Assembly: GCF_012932965.1 (NCBI RefSeq)
Contig: NZ_JABBXH010000008.1
Location: 1-64,000, forward strand
Reading direction: 5' to 3'
DNA from: Thalassotalea algicola
GTDB lineage: Bacteria > Pseudomonadota > Gammaproteobacteria > Enterobacterales > Alteromonadaceae
DNA length: 64,000 nucleotides
Positions 57,956-64,000 of this stretch are shown here, piece by piece. How positions within the stretch are numbered: the stretch's first letter is position 1; every line of letters begins with the position of its first letter. The translations under genes were made by a program, and so were the position numbers. The notes beneath the pieces are model-generated. The model was not told the origin of the DNA. It was given only the letters and a program-made list of their open reading frames with translations, and did no database searches.

Positions 57956-58729
57956 ATGAAAAGACAAACAATTGTTGCAGCTAACTGGAAAATGAACGGT
58001 AGCTTCGGCCTTGTTACTGAAATGAGTCAAGGCTTAGCGGATTTGCAATTAGCAAATGACGTAAGCGTTGTAGTTTGCCCAAGTGCACCATTTTTAGCTG
58101 CGCTAACTGATGCTTTGGAACATGAGAAAGCATCAGAGCACATCAGCGTAGGTGCGCAAAATGTTAGTGAGTTTGAACAAGGCGCGTATACTGGTGAAAT
58201 ATCTACAAGTATGCTTCAAGCCTGTAAAGTTCAATATGTTATTTTAGGTCATTCTGAGCGCCGTTCTATTTTTAAAGAAACGAGCACTCAGGTGGCACAC
58301 AAGGTAAAAACTGCACTAGATGCTGGTTTAGTGCCAATCTTATGTATTGGTGAAAGTGAAGCACAAAGAACTGCTGAACAAACTGAAACAGTACTTGCTG
58401 CGCAGTTACAACCTGTTATTGATGAAGTTGGTATAGAACGTTTTAGCCATATAGTAATCGCTTATGAGCCTGTTTGGGCAATAGGTACTGGCAAAACAGC
58501 ATCGCCTGATATGGCGCAAGCTACTCATCAGTTTATTAGAAAGTTTTTAGCTGATATCGATAAAGATATTGCTGCGAAAACGCCGGTTCTATACGGTGGT
58601 AGTGTAAATGCTAAAAACTGTGAAGCACTGTTTAGTCAAACCGACATTGACGGTGGTCTAATTGGTGGCGCAAGTTTAAAAGTCGACGAATTTAAAGTGA
58701 TTTGTTCGGCGGCAAAAGGAAATAGTTAA
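57956..58729 (+). CDS. tpiA: triosephosphate isomerase
   Basis: 257 residues. Catalytic Lys12 in NWKMNG, His in ILGHSERR, Glu in AYEPVWAIGTG, and the C-terminal phosphate-binding GGSVN and GGLIGGASL. Interconverts dihydroxyacetone phosphate and glyceraldehyde-3-phosphate. Between glmM and secG, as in many marine gammaproteobacteria; the next start is one base beyond its stop. Confidence 0.97.
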   Translation: MKRQTIVAANWKMNGSFGLVTEMSQGLADLQLANDVSVVVCPSAPFLAALTDALEHEKASEHISVGAQNVSEFEQGAYTGEISTSMLQACKVQYVILGHSERRSIFKETSTQVAHKVKTALDAGLVPILCIGESEAQRTAEQTETVLAAQLQPVIDEVGIERFSHIVIAYEPVWAIGTGKTASPDMAQATHQFIRKFLADIDKDIAAKTPVLYGGSVNAKNCEALFSQTDIDGGLIGGASLKVDEFKVICSAAKGNS

Positions 58730-58730
58730 T

Positions 58731-59126
58731 ATGTTGTATGAAATTTTAATCGTAATTTATTTAATCGTTGCACTTTGTTTAATTGGTTTAGTGCTAATTC
58801 AACAAGGTAAAGGTGCCGATATGGGCGCATCATTTGGTGCTGGTTCATCTGCTACCATTTTTGGTTCTGGTGGCTCGGGTAACTTTATGACTCGCGCAAC
58901 GACTTGGTTAGCGATTGCCTTCTTTGCGATTAGTTTAGTTTTAGGTAACTTAACTGCACAACGCACTAAGCAAACAGACGAATGGAATGACTTAACTACT
59001 CCGGTAGAACAGCAAATTCCAGCAGACGCGGCAGCAAGTGCTGAGCCAAAATCTGAAAACGTTGATGTGCCTGTTTCAGATGTACCTACATCTGATGACA
59101 ACAACGATAGTGACGTTCCTGACTAA
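58731..59126 (+). CDS. secG: preprotein translocase subunit SecG
   Basis: 131 residues. Two membrane helices (about 3-22 and 52-71) around the cytoplasmic loop QQGKGADMGASFGAGSSATIFGS, then an acidic tail. SecG stimulates SecYEG-SecA export. Confidence 0.96.
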   Translation: MLYEILIVIYLIVALCLIGLVLIQQGKGADMGASFGAGSSATIFGSGGSGNFMTRATTWLAIAFFAISLVLGNLTAQRTKQTDEWNDLTTPVEQQIPADAAASAEPKSENVDVPVSDVPTSDDNNDSDVPD

Positions 59127-59146
59127 TAGTCGTCAATACTAAATTC

Positions 59147-59231
59147 GCGGATGTGGTGGAATTGGTAGACACGTATTCTTGAGGGGGATATGCTTTAGGG
59201 CGTGAGGGTTCAAGTCCCTCCATCCGCACCA
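59147..59231 (+). tRNA. leuU: tRNA-Leu(GAG), CCA encoded
   Basis: 85 nt. Acceptor GCGGATG pairs with CATCCGC (59221-59227), followed by the discriminator A and an encoded CCA. The anticodon stem TATTC/GGATA encloses TTGAGGG, giving anticodon GAG. A long variable arm and T-loop GGTTCAAGTCC are typical of leucine tRNAs. secG-tRNA-Leu(GAG) linkage matches E. coli secG-leuU. Confidence 0.95.
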
Positions 59232-59255
59232 ACACAAGGTTCATTAAGAACCAAT

Positions 59256-59299
59256 AAAAACCGGAAAACCTAATATAAACAAGGTTCTCCGGTTTTTTT
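59256..59299 (+). terminator. terminator after tRNA-Leu
   Basis: ACCGGAAAACC pairs with GGTTCTCCGGT (one mismatch) over a 12-nt loop, followed by seven T. Confidence 0.75.
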
Positions 59300-59313
59300 A
59301 TGTCTGTTAATCG

Positions 59314-61200
59314 TCAAATATACTGCTTTTCATCAGTTGTTGTTTGAACTTTTGGTGTTTGAGGTTCATGATTGAAGCGCTTCACTATAGGGGTAATAAG
59401 GTAGTTAAAAATCTTCATTCTTATACTTCCTGCGACGATTCCACAGTAAAGAGCATTGGTTAATGGATCGTCACTAAAAGATAATGTTGGTGCCAGAGGT
59501 AAACTGTAACCTCTTAACGTTACTGTCATTATGTAAAGGAATAGTGATGACAAAAATACGTCGATAAGTATTTTTTTCTTACTAACGACTTCTTGATGCT
59601 CGCGATCCGTACCAGCAATAATTAACGCGACAAATAATGCAACTAAAATCGCAACAAAAAGATAAAGAGGTGGGGAAACAACAATTTCATGTTTACCGGA
59701 AGATTGCCTTAAATCATCGCCCAACCCAGAGATATTGACATTATATTTACCGATAAATAACGGGTGAAATTCGTAAGGTAAGCTGATATTCGTAATTTTT
59801 TTTGAAGTGGATAGCAAAGATGTTAGGCCCCTTCGAATTTCTCCGTTTGGAATCCAATCCGGTGGAGTATAATTAAATTTAACGACAATTTCTTCTTCAC
59901 TTTGAGTATCAAATAATATCTTTTGAGGAGCTCCAAGCCACATTGTATTTCGATTGCCTTGCAGTTTAATGTTAACTAACGGTGGCAGCTCTTTATCGAT
60001 AGTCGACAACGAAAAATTCGTACCTAGCTTTCTAATTTCCGCTTTATGTAGGAAGTGAGTTTTAATATCCCCATTATCTTTATCAAACTCTATTTCATTG
60101 CCAATTAGCTCAGACCTAAAGGGCTCTTTAAGTCTAGTGTTAATTGTGCATCGCCATTTATTCACTTCACTTGTTTCGTTAGCGCATGCGTTAGGGGTGT
60201 TGTTAGTTGCATATTCAATGGCTTTGTAAATAGCTTCAAAGGCGAGAAATGAAGAAGCGGAACGCTCATGTAATTTATCTTTTCCTATAGAAAGAAATGA
60301 GCTCTTTATCGGTGAGTTGTAGAGTTCTAAAGTAGGGGTTAATGCTACCAATGATCCTCTATGATTAAATAGCTTAGTATCAGCAGCTTCTGCCTTTACG
60401 ACAAACTTTGGCGAGATATTATGGTCGCTTATTTGGGCATGTTTAACGGTTCTAATGAGGTCTTCTACAGTGGTTGGGTTGATTAATACAAAAATCGTAT
60501 TGTATTTAATGTTGCGTTTATATTTATCAAAAGGTTGTAATTCTGCTACGTCGATGTAATCAATTTGGTGTTTATTATCTATATAGTTTTTTACCAGTTC
60601 GGCTGAAGGTAGTGAGTATTGGTTATCACTTTTATAGATGATCAGTGAATGTTCACCTACCGAATTATCTATATCTGGCCTCCACGTTTTTAATAGCTCG
60701 GCAACTCTGTATGTGTCATTTGGCACTGAACGGTAAAAAAAGCTTTCTCCTTTTGGGTTTAACACTGGTCCCGTAGCAAACGACGTAATGGTAGGAATTG
60801 TTAGTTTGTTGTCAAGCATAGACATTGCACAACCAGAAGTTATCGGTCCAAATATCGCGATAACATTGTCAAATTCAGCGCCCCCTTTATTTTCACAGAT
60901 AATGTCTTGATGAATGTCTTCATAATATTCTACAAATTGAAATTCGTTATTTTGCAGGTTGAATTTCTTACTGCCAATTTTATCATCGACAAAGTAATTG
61001 GCAGCTGAACTTATTGTTTGCCATTGTTTTTCACTTGCTTTGTGTGACTTCTCTTTATGTACGACAACTATCTTAAATGTATTTTTAATTTTGTTGGGCT
61101 TTATCGACTCTGTAACCATACCACTAGTAATTTCAAGTACAGATGGAATGAAAATAATTACGGTTGATAACAATAGAATTAGGTAGGCGAATTTTTTCAT
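59314..61200 (-). CDS. membrane-anchored periplasmic-binding-protein-like receptor, function unknown
   Basis: 628 residues. One N-terminal membrane helix, then a domain resembling ABC leucine/branched-chain binding proteins (about 40-370; AIFGPITSGCAMSMLDNKLTIPTITSFATGP is characteristic). A beta-rich segment follows (about 400-530), then three C-terminal membrane helices. No kinase, cyclase or transporter domain is attached, so it would have to signal through a partner. Start at 61200 chosen for AAGGA eight bases upstream; that site sits in the loop of a perfect hairpin ACACAT/ATGTGT (61204-61219). Divergent from the four-gene operon beginning at 61531. Confidence 0.7.
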   Translation of the reverse strand: MKKFAYLILLLSTVIIFIPSVLEITSGMVTESIKPNKIKNTFKIVVVHKEKSHKASEKQWQTISSAANYFVDDKIGSKKFNLQNNEFQFVEYYEDIHQDIICENKGGAEFDNVIAIFGPITSGCAMSMLDNKLTIPTITSFATGPVLNPKGESFFYRSVPNDTYRVAELLKTWRPDIDNSVGEHSLIIYKSDNQYSLPSAELVKNYIDNKHQIDYIDVAELQPFDKYKRNIKYNTIFVLINPTTVEDLIRTVKHAQISDHNISPKFVVKAEAADTKLFNHRGSLVALTPTLELYNSPIKSSFLSIGKDKLHERSASSFLAFEAIYKAIEYATNNTPNACANETSEVNKWRCTINTRLKEPFRSELIGNEIEFDKDNGDIKTHFLHKAEIRKLGTNFSLSTIDKELPPLVNIKLQGNRNTMWLGAPQKILFDTQSEEEIVVKFNYTPPDWIPNGEIRRGLTSLLSTSKKITNISLPYEFHPLFIGKYNVNISGLGDDLRQSSGKHEIVVSPPLYLFVAILVALFVALIIAGTDREHQEVVSKKKILIDVFLSSLFLYIMTVTLRGYSLPLAPTLSFSDDPLTNALYCGIVAGSIRMKIFNYLITPIVKRFNHEPQTPKVQTTTDEKQYI

Positions 61201-61209
61201 GTGACACAT

Positions 61210-61530
61210 CCTTATGTGTAAAGTACTACATACAGCAATATTTGTTGGTTTGGGAAATACAGCTAACTCTTAAATATAGAAGGTGATTGGTTAAAAAACA
61301 AACAATCAAGAAAAAGGGGGAGACAGTAAAATTCAATGTTCGCAAATTCTTAACTTATTGGAAAATTTTCTACTCATAGTCAATACTCACAAACAACGAT
61401 GGAGTTACCTTGCAATAACATGGATGTGTTTACCTGTAGTCATGTCACGCTAGCTCGTAATGGGCACCTCTTCAATTCCATTTAATCATGTAGCTTAATG
61501 CTGCTGGGTATATTTCATATAGGTGAACTT
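61210..61530. other. divergent intergenic region of the cassette
   Basis: About 320 bp between oppositely directed genes, AT-rich, with AGGTGA (61521-61526) as ribosome site for the rightward operon. I see no clear promoter, tRNA or known regulatory motif. Confidence 0.4.
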
Positions 61531-62061
61531 ATGAGCCAGACTAAAATTGAAGATCTTGTAGGTGCTTTATTAACTGCACCAGCTAAAGCAGTAATTTATG
61601 CCAATAGAGAGCAAGCCGTAATCTGGAAAGATTATTTGGCATTTGTTGCAGGCCTAACGTCGAGAGCTAAAGCTGCAGAGAAAGTACACATAATCGAACG
61701 GTATATTGAAATGGCGCCGAAATGGAAAGTTGCTGCTGAGTTGGAAGTTGGAATGACATCGCGTGTTGCTTCGGTCACTAAAAAGTCTTTAGGCGCATCA
61801 ATAGGAATCGGCGTTGGATTACTTCAGTCAGCTGGACAGTTTGCATCTGAAACATCTACCAGCTCTGAAAGCGTAATGAAAATAAAAGCTAAGTATGCCT
61901 TGTCGAATGATACAGAAACGTCACTGAAAGAATATATGTCTTCTATGGGAATCGAACTAGCTAATGAAAGTGACCTTACCAAAGCGAGCCAGCATTTATC
62001 GGCAATTATCCCTAAGGAGCTTCAGACCCCAAACATTTCGCCTCAAGAGGGACAGCAATAG
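61531..62061 (+). CDS. hypothetical protein, first gene of cassette operon
   Basis: 176 residues from MSQTKIEDLVGALL, chosen for AGGTGA four bases upstream rather than the ATG 33 bp earlier. No signal peptide, mixed helices with a glycine/serine-rich centre (GASIGIGVGLLQSAGQFASETSTSS) and a strand-rich segment VMKIKAKYAL. Not recognised. Probably cytoplasmic or membrane-associated. Eighty-four bases before the next gene in the same direction. Confidence 0.6.
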   Translation: MSQTKIEDLVGALLTAPAKAVIYANREQAVIWKDYLAFVAGLTSRAKAAEKVHIIERYIEMAPKWKVAAELEVGMTSRVASVTKKSLGASIGIGVGLLQSAGQFASETSTSSESVMKIKAKYALSNDTETSLKEYMSSMGIELANESDLTKASQHLSAIIPKELQTPNISPQEGQQ

Positions 62062-62145
62062 CGAAAGTCAAAGCTAAGTTTCCCATTTGTATCATTAACT
62101 ACATGAGTGCTTGTATTTTTTTCATCAAACTTAAGGAGCAAATTG

Positions 62146-62586
62146 ATGGCAGAAAGAGAAGGTGAAAATAGCGAAACATTAAGTGCTTTTTTACTTGCGT
62201 TACAAAAATCTATTTCACGTGTCAGTAGAGACTCTGCCCTTAAAGAAGGCGAGTCTGGTCGGGCAAATGCACTTATAACAGGCGACATAAATTTTGCGTT
62301 TTCCATGAAATGTGATTTGGAAACAGATGGTGTAATTCGACTGAATAGAGAAGGCGCTATCGCGTTAAATATGGATGGAGTTGTAACGGCAGATATTGAT
62401 CTTGTTGACTTAGATGAACAAGAAGTTACAGAAAATACTGTGAAAAATGTCGGTGGGGAATCACAAAGCACTGAAGAAAAAGATACCTCACAACAGTCTA
62501 AAGATGTTGTTGCTAAAAGAAGCCAAGTTAAACACAAAAATTTAGACCTTCGAAGACGCAATACAAAAGCTAAAACTAAAGGTTAA
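62146..62586 (+). CDS. hypothetical protein of cassette operon
   Basis: 146 residues from MAEREGENSETLS, with AAGGAG upstream. An N-terminal helix (LSAFLLALQKSISRV), a beta-rich middle (DINFAFSMKCDL, GVIRLN, GVVTADIDLVDL) and a charged, disordered Lys/Arg-rich tail. The helix-then-strands layout faintly recalls trypsin-co-occurring (trypco) conflict-system domains, but I cannot confirm it. Four bases before the next gene. Confidence 0.6.
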   Translation: MAEREGENSETLSAFLLALQKSISRVSRDSALKEGESGRANALITGDINFAFSMKCDLETDGVIRLNREGAIALNMDGVVTADIDLVDLDEQEVTENTVKNVGGESQSTEEKDTSQQSKDVVAKRSQVKHKNLDLRRRNTKAKTKG

Positions 62587-62590
62587 CCGC

Positions 62591-62830
62591 ATGACGATTA
62601 AAAAAGCACAATTACCAGGTCGTTCTCCTGAACGAGTTTTTATGGCGACCATTGAAAACATTCATGAAGCAGCAGTCAATACTGAATTTAAAGGTGTTGT
62701 AGATGTTGGTGTAAATTTTAACGCCGTAGAAATGAGTGAAAGTGGCAAGCTTGTCAGTTGGTTCAAAGGGTCAAAAAAACAAACTTCTACGGTGCAAATT
62801 AAATTGGCTACCCGTGTCCATATCGAATAA
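62591..62830 (+). CDS. small hypothetical protein of cassette operon
   Basis: 79 residues, mostly predicted beta strand (GVVDVGVNFNAVEM, then STVQIKLATRVHIE). Resembles the strand part of the preceding protein in style. No signal peptide. Ribosome site GGTTAACCGC is weak; probably coupled to the gene four bases upstream. Function unknown. Confidence 0.55.
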   Translation: MTIKKAQLPGRSPERVFMATIENIHEAAVNTEFKGVVDVGVNFNAVEMSESGKLVSWFKGSKKQTSTVQIKLATRVHIE

Positions 62831-62844
62831 TTATTGGAAATATC

Positions 62845-63249
62845 ATGAAATTAGTAATGTTAGAGCGGTTTGCTTATACACCTAATGGTGTATTTGGAAA
62901 AATTAAAATGCCAGAGTTTGAATGTTTTACAGTTGAACGCCCTTGGTTAGATAATAAACCGCGGGAATCATGTATTCCAGAAGGTGAATATGCCATGAAG
63001 TTAGGGCGATATAACAGAGGAGGATATCCTGCTTATGAAATACTTAATGTTCCCAATCGAACATTAATAAAAGTTCATGTTGGCAATACAATAGATGACG
63101 TCGTTGGTTGCGTGGCGCTTGGCAAAGCACTTGGGTATTTGGAAAGAAAATGGGCGGTAACTAGCAGTAAAAAAGCTTTTAAAGAGTTTATGCAAACGAT
63201 GGCTGGCGAAAAAGAATGTAAAATTAAAATTTATCAATACCTTCCATAA
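62845..63249 (+). CDS. DUF5675 family protein
   Basis: 134 residues, the full DUF5675 fold: FECFTVERPWLDN, SCIPEGEYAM, NVPNRTLIKVHVGN and GCVALGKALG. The family is found in bacteria and phages and has no established reaction; conserved His/Cys residues suggest an enzyme. Last gene of the cassette, 14 bp after the preceding one. Confidence 0.75.
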   Translation: MKLVMLERFAYTPNGVFGKIKMPEFECFTVERPWLDNKPRESCIPEGEYAMKLGRYNRGGYPAYEILNVPNRTLIKVHVGNTIDDVVGCVALGKALGYLERKWAVTSSKKAFKEFMQTMAGEKECKIKIYQYLP

Positions 63250-63466
63250 CAACATCATAGTTTACTTTATAACTGAAGTTATCCGGCGGTTTATTTTAAT
63301 AGCCATTACAAACAATTCCTCAGTCTGAATATGCTTTTAATTAATTTCGTTTTACATATCCGCTTAATATATTAATAATATGTTAACAAAAGCCATTCTG
63401 GAACGGATTGGGCTGAAATTATCGCATGTGAAAACAGGCGGCATTACAAAAATAAAAGGAAGAATA
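63250..63466. other. intergenic region before the SPFH gene
   Basis: About 215 bp, AT-rich. A short hairpin ATAACT/AGTTAT lies soon after the DUF5675 stop without a T tract. AAAGGAAG (63456-63463) is the ribosome site for the next gene. Nothing else recognised, and no copy of the tRNA-Leu 3' end. Confidence 0.4.
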
Positions 63467-64000
63467 ATGGAAGTATTTTTAAGCTATATTTTTACCATTG
63501 AGTTTGCACTACTGATATTGGTGATAGCGACTTTGAAAGGCGGCATTAAGTTTGTGCCGCAAAATAGAGCATATGTGATAGAGCGTTTTGGTAAATATAG
63601 TCGTACCTTAGAATCAGGGTTAAATTTCTTAGTGCCGTTTATCGAACAGATAGGTGCAGATCGCTCTTTAAAAGAACAAGCGGTTGATGTACCTAGTCAA
63701 AGTGCGATAACTAAAGACAATATTACCTTAACTGTTGATGGTGTTTTGTATTTTAGAGTTTTAGATCCAATGAAGGCCACCTATGGCGTTGATGATTATA
63801 ACTTTGCCGTTACCCAACTTGCTCAAACCACCATGCGTTCTGAAATTGGTAAGATGGAGTTAGATAAAACCTTTGAAGAACGTGATGCCATTAATGCTGC
63901 TATCGTTTCAGCAATTAACGAAGCTGCTCAAACTTGGGGCGTCCAGGTTCTTCGTTATGAAATTAAGGATATTATGCCACCACACTCAGTGATGAATGCG
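63467..64000 (+). CDS. SPFH/band-7 (paraslipin/QmcA-type) protein, partial
   Basis: Runs off the window after 178 codons. An N-terminal membrane helix (about 8-25) precedes an SPFH domain: VPQNRAYVIERFGKYSRTLESGLNFLVPF, DVPSQSAITKDNI, and RSEIGKMELDKTFEERDAIN. Family members are about 300 residues, form membrane microdomain scaffolds and interact with proteases such as FtsH. The C-terminal half lies beyond the window. A usual neighbour is an NfeD-family protein, not visible here. Confidence 0.9.
   Translation, partial: MEVFLSYIFTIEFALLILVIATLKGGIKFVPQNRAYVIERFGKYSRTLESGLNFLVPFIEQIGADRSLKEQAVDVPSQSAITKDNITLTVDGVLYFRVLDPMKATYGVDDYNFAVTQLAQTTMRSEIGKMELDKTFEERDAINAAIVSAINEAAQTWGVQVLRYEIKDIMPPHSVMNA

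Noticed and set aside
59147-63466. Prophage or integrative element bounded by tRNA-Leu
   Set aside because: No integrase, no structural phage genes and no second copy of the tRNA 3' end were seen, so only a cassette is claimed.

Overview
The window is chromosomal DNA from an AT-rich marine gammaproteobacterium, most likely of the Colwelliaceae/Alteromonadales (Thalassotalea- or Colwellia-like). This placement is inferred from gene order and protein resemblance: tig-clpP-clpX-lon-hup-ppiD, pspF/pspABC next to sapABCDF, phhA-phhB-tyrR, a TtpC-type ExbB/ExbD/TonB cluster, and rlmE-ftsH-folP-glmM-tpiA-secG-tRNA-Leu. Most of the window is ordinary core genome, with two or three accessory stretches.

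Layout. 0-0.26 kb: a 101-bp tandem repeat. 0.6-9.2 kb: protein quality control and nucleoid genes (trigger factor, ClpP, ClpX, Lon, HU, PpiD), with a heat-shock-type promoter in front of lon. 9.3-19.8 kb: a leftward pspF-sapABCDF operon and, divergently, pspABC followed by ycjX-ycjF, an envelope-stress block. 19.98-24.6 kb: phenylalanine/tyrosine catabolism (phhA, phhB, fahA, maiA) around its regulator tyrR, with three TyrR-box-like sites. 24.8-29.6 kb: a DUF3014 protein, an acyltransferase, 4.5S RNA, a PilZ protein facing a ComFB-type protein (a probable c-di-GMP pair), tryptophan dioxygenase and a TauE-type permease.

30.3-45.9 kb is the largest accessory-looking block. It holds a highly codon-biased TonB-dependent receptor; six enzymes of unknown target (TPR/2OG-Fe oxygenase, methyltransferase, TPR/Asp-Asn hydroxylase-like, TPR-sulfotransferase, two paralogous 2OG-Fe oxygenases); then a complete TonB energising operon (DUF3450, TtpC-like, ExbB, ExbD, TonB, TPR protein). 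47.1-47.5 kb encodes a secreted protein built of KCGEGKCG blocks, resembling HvfA-type modified copper-binding RiPP precursors, with no maturation enzyme nearby. It is followed by a 40-residue membrane protein behind a perfect FNR-type box and by a lone receiver domain.

48.2-59.2 kb is core again: apt, dnaX with a complete -1 frameshift signal, ybaB, yhbY, rlmE, ftsH, folP, glmM, tpiA, secG and tRNA-Leu(GAG). After tRNA-Leu, where enterobacteria carry rimP-nusA, an unfamiliar cassette lies at 59.3-63.2 kb: a membrane-anchored periplasmic-binding-protein-like receptor divergent from a four-gene operon ending in a DUF5675 protein. The window ends inside an SPFH/paraslipin gene.
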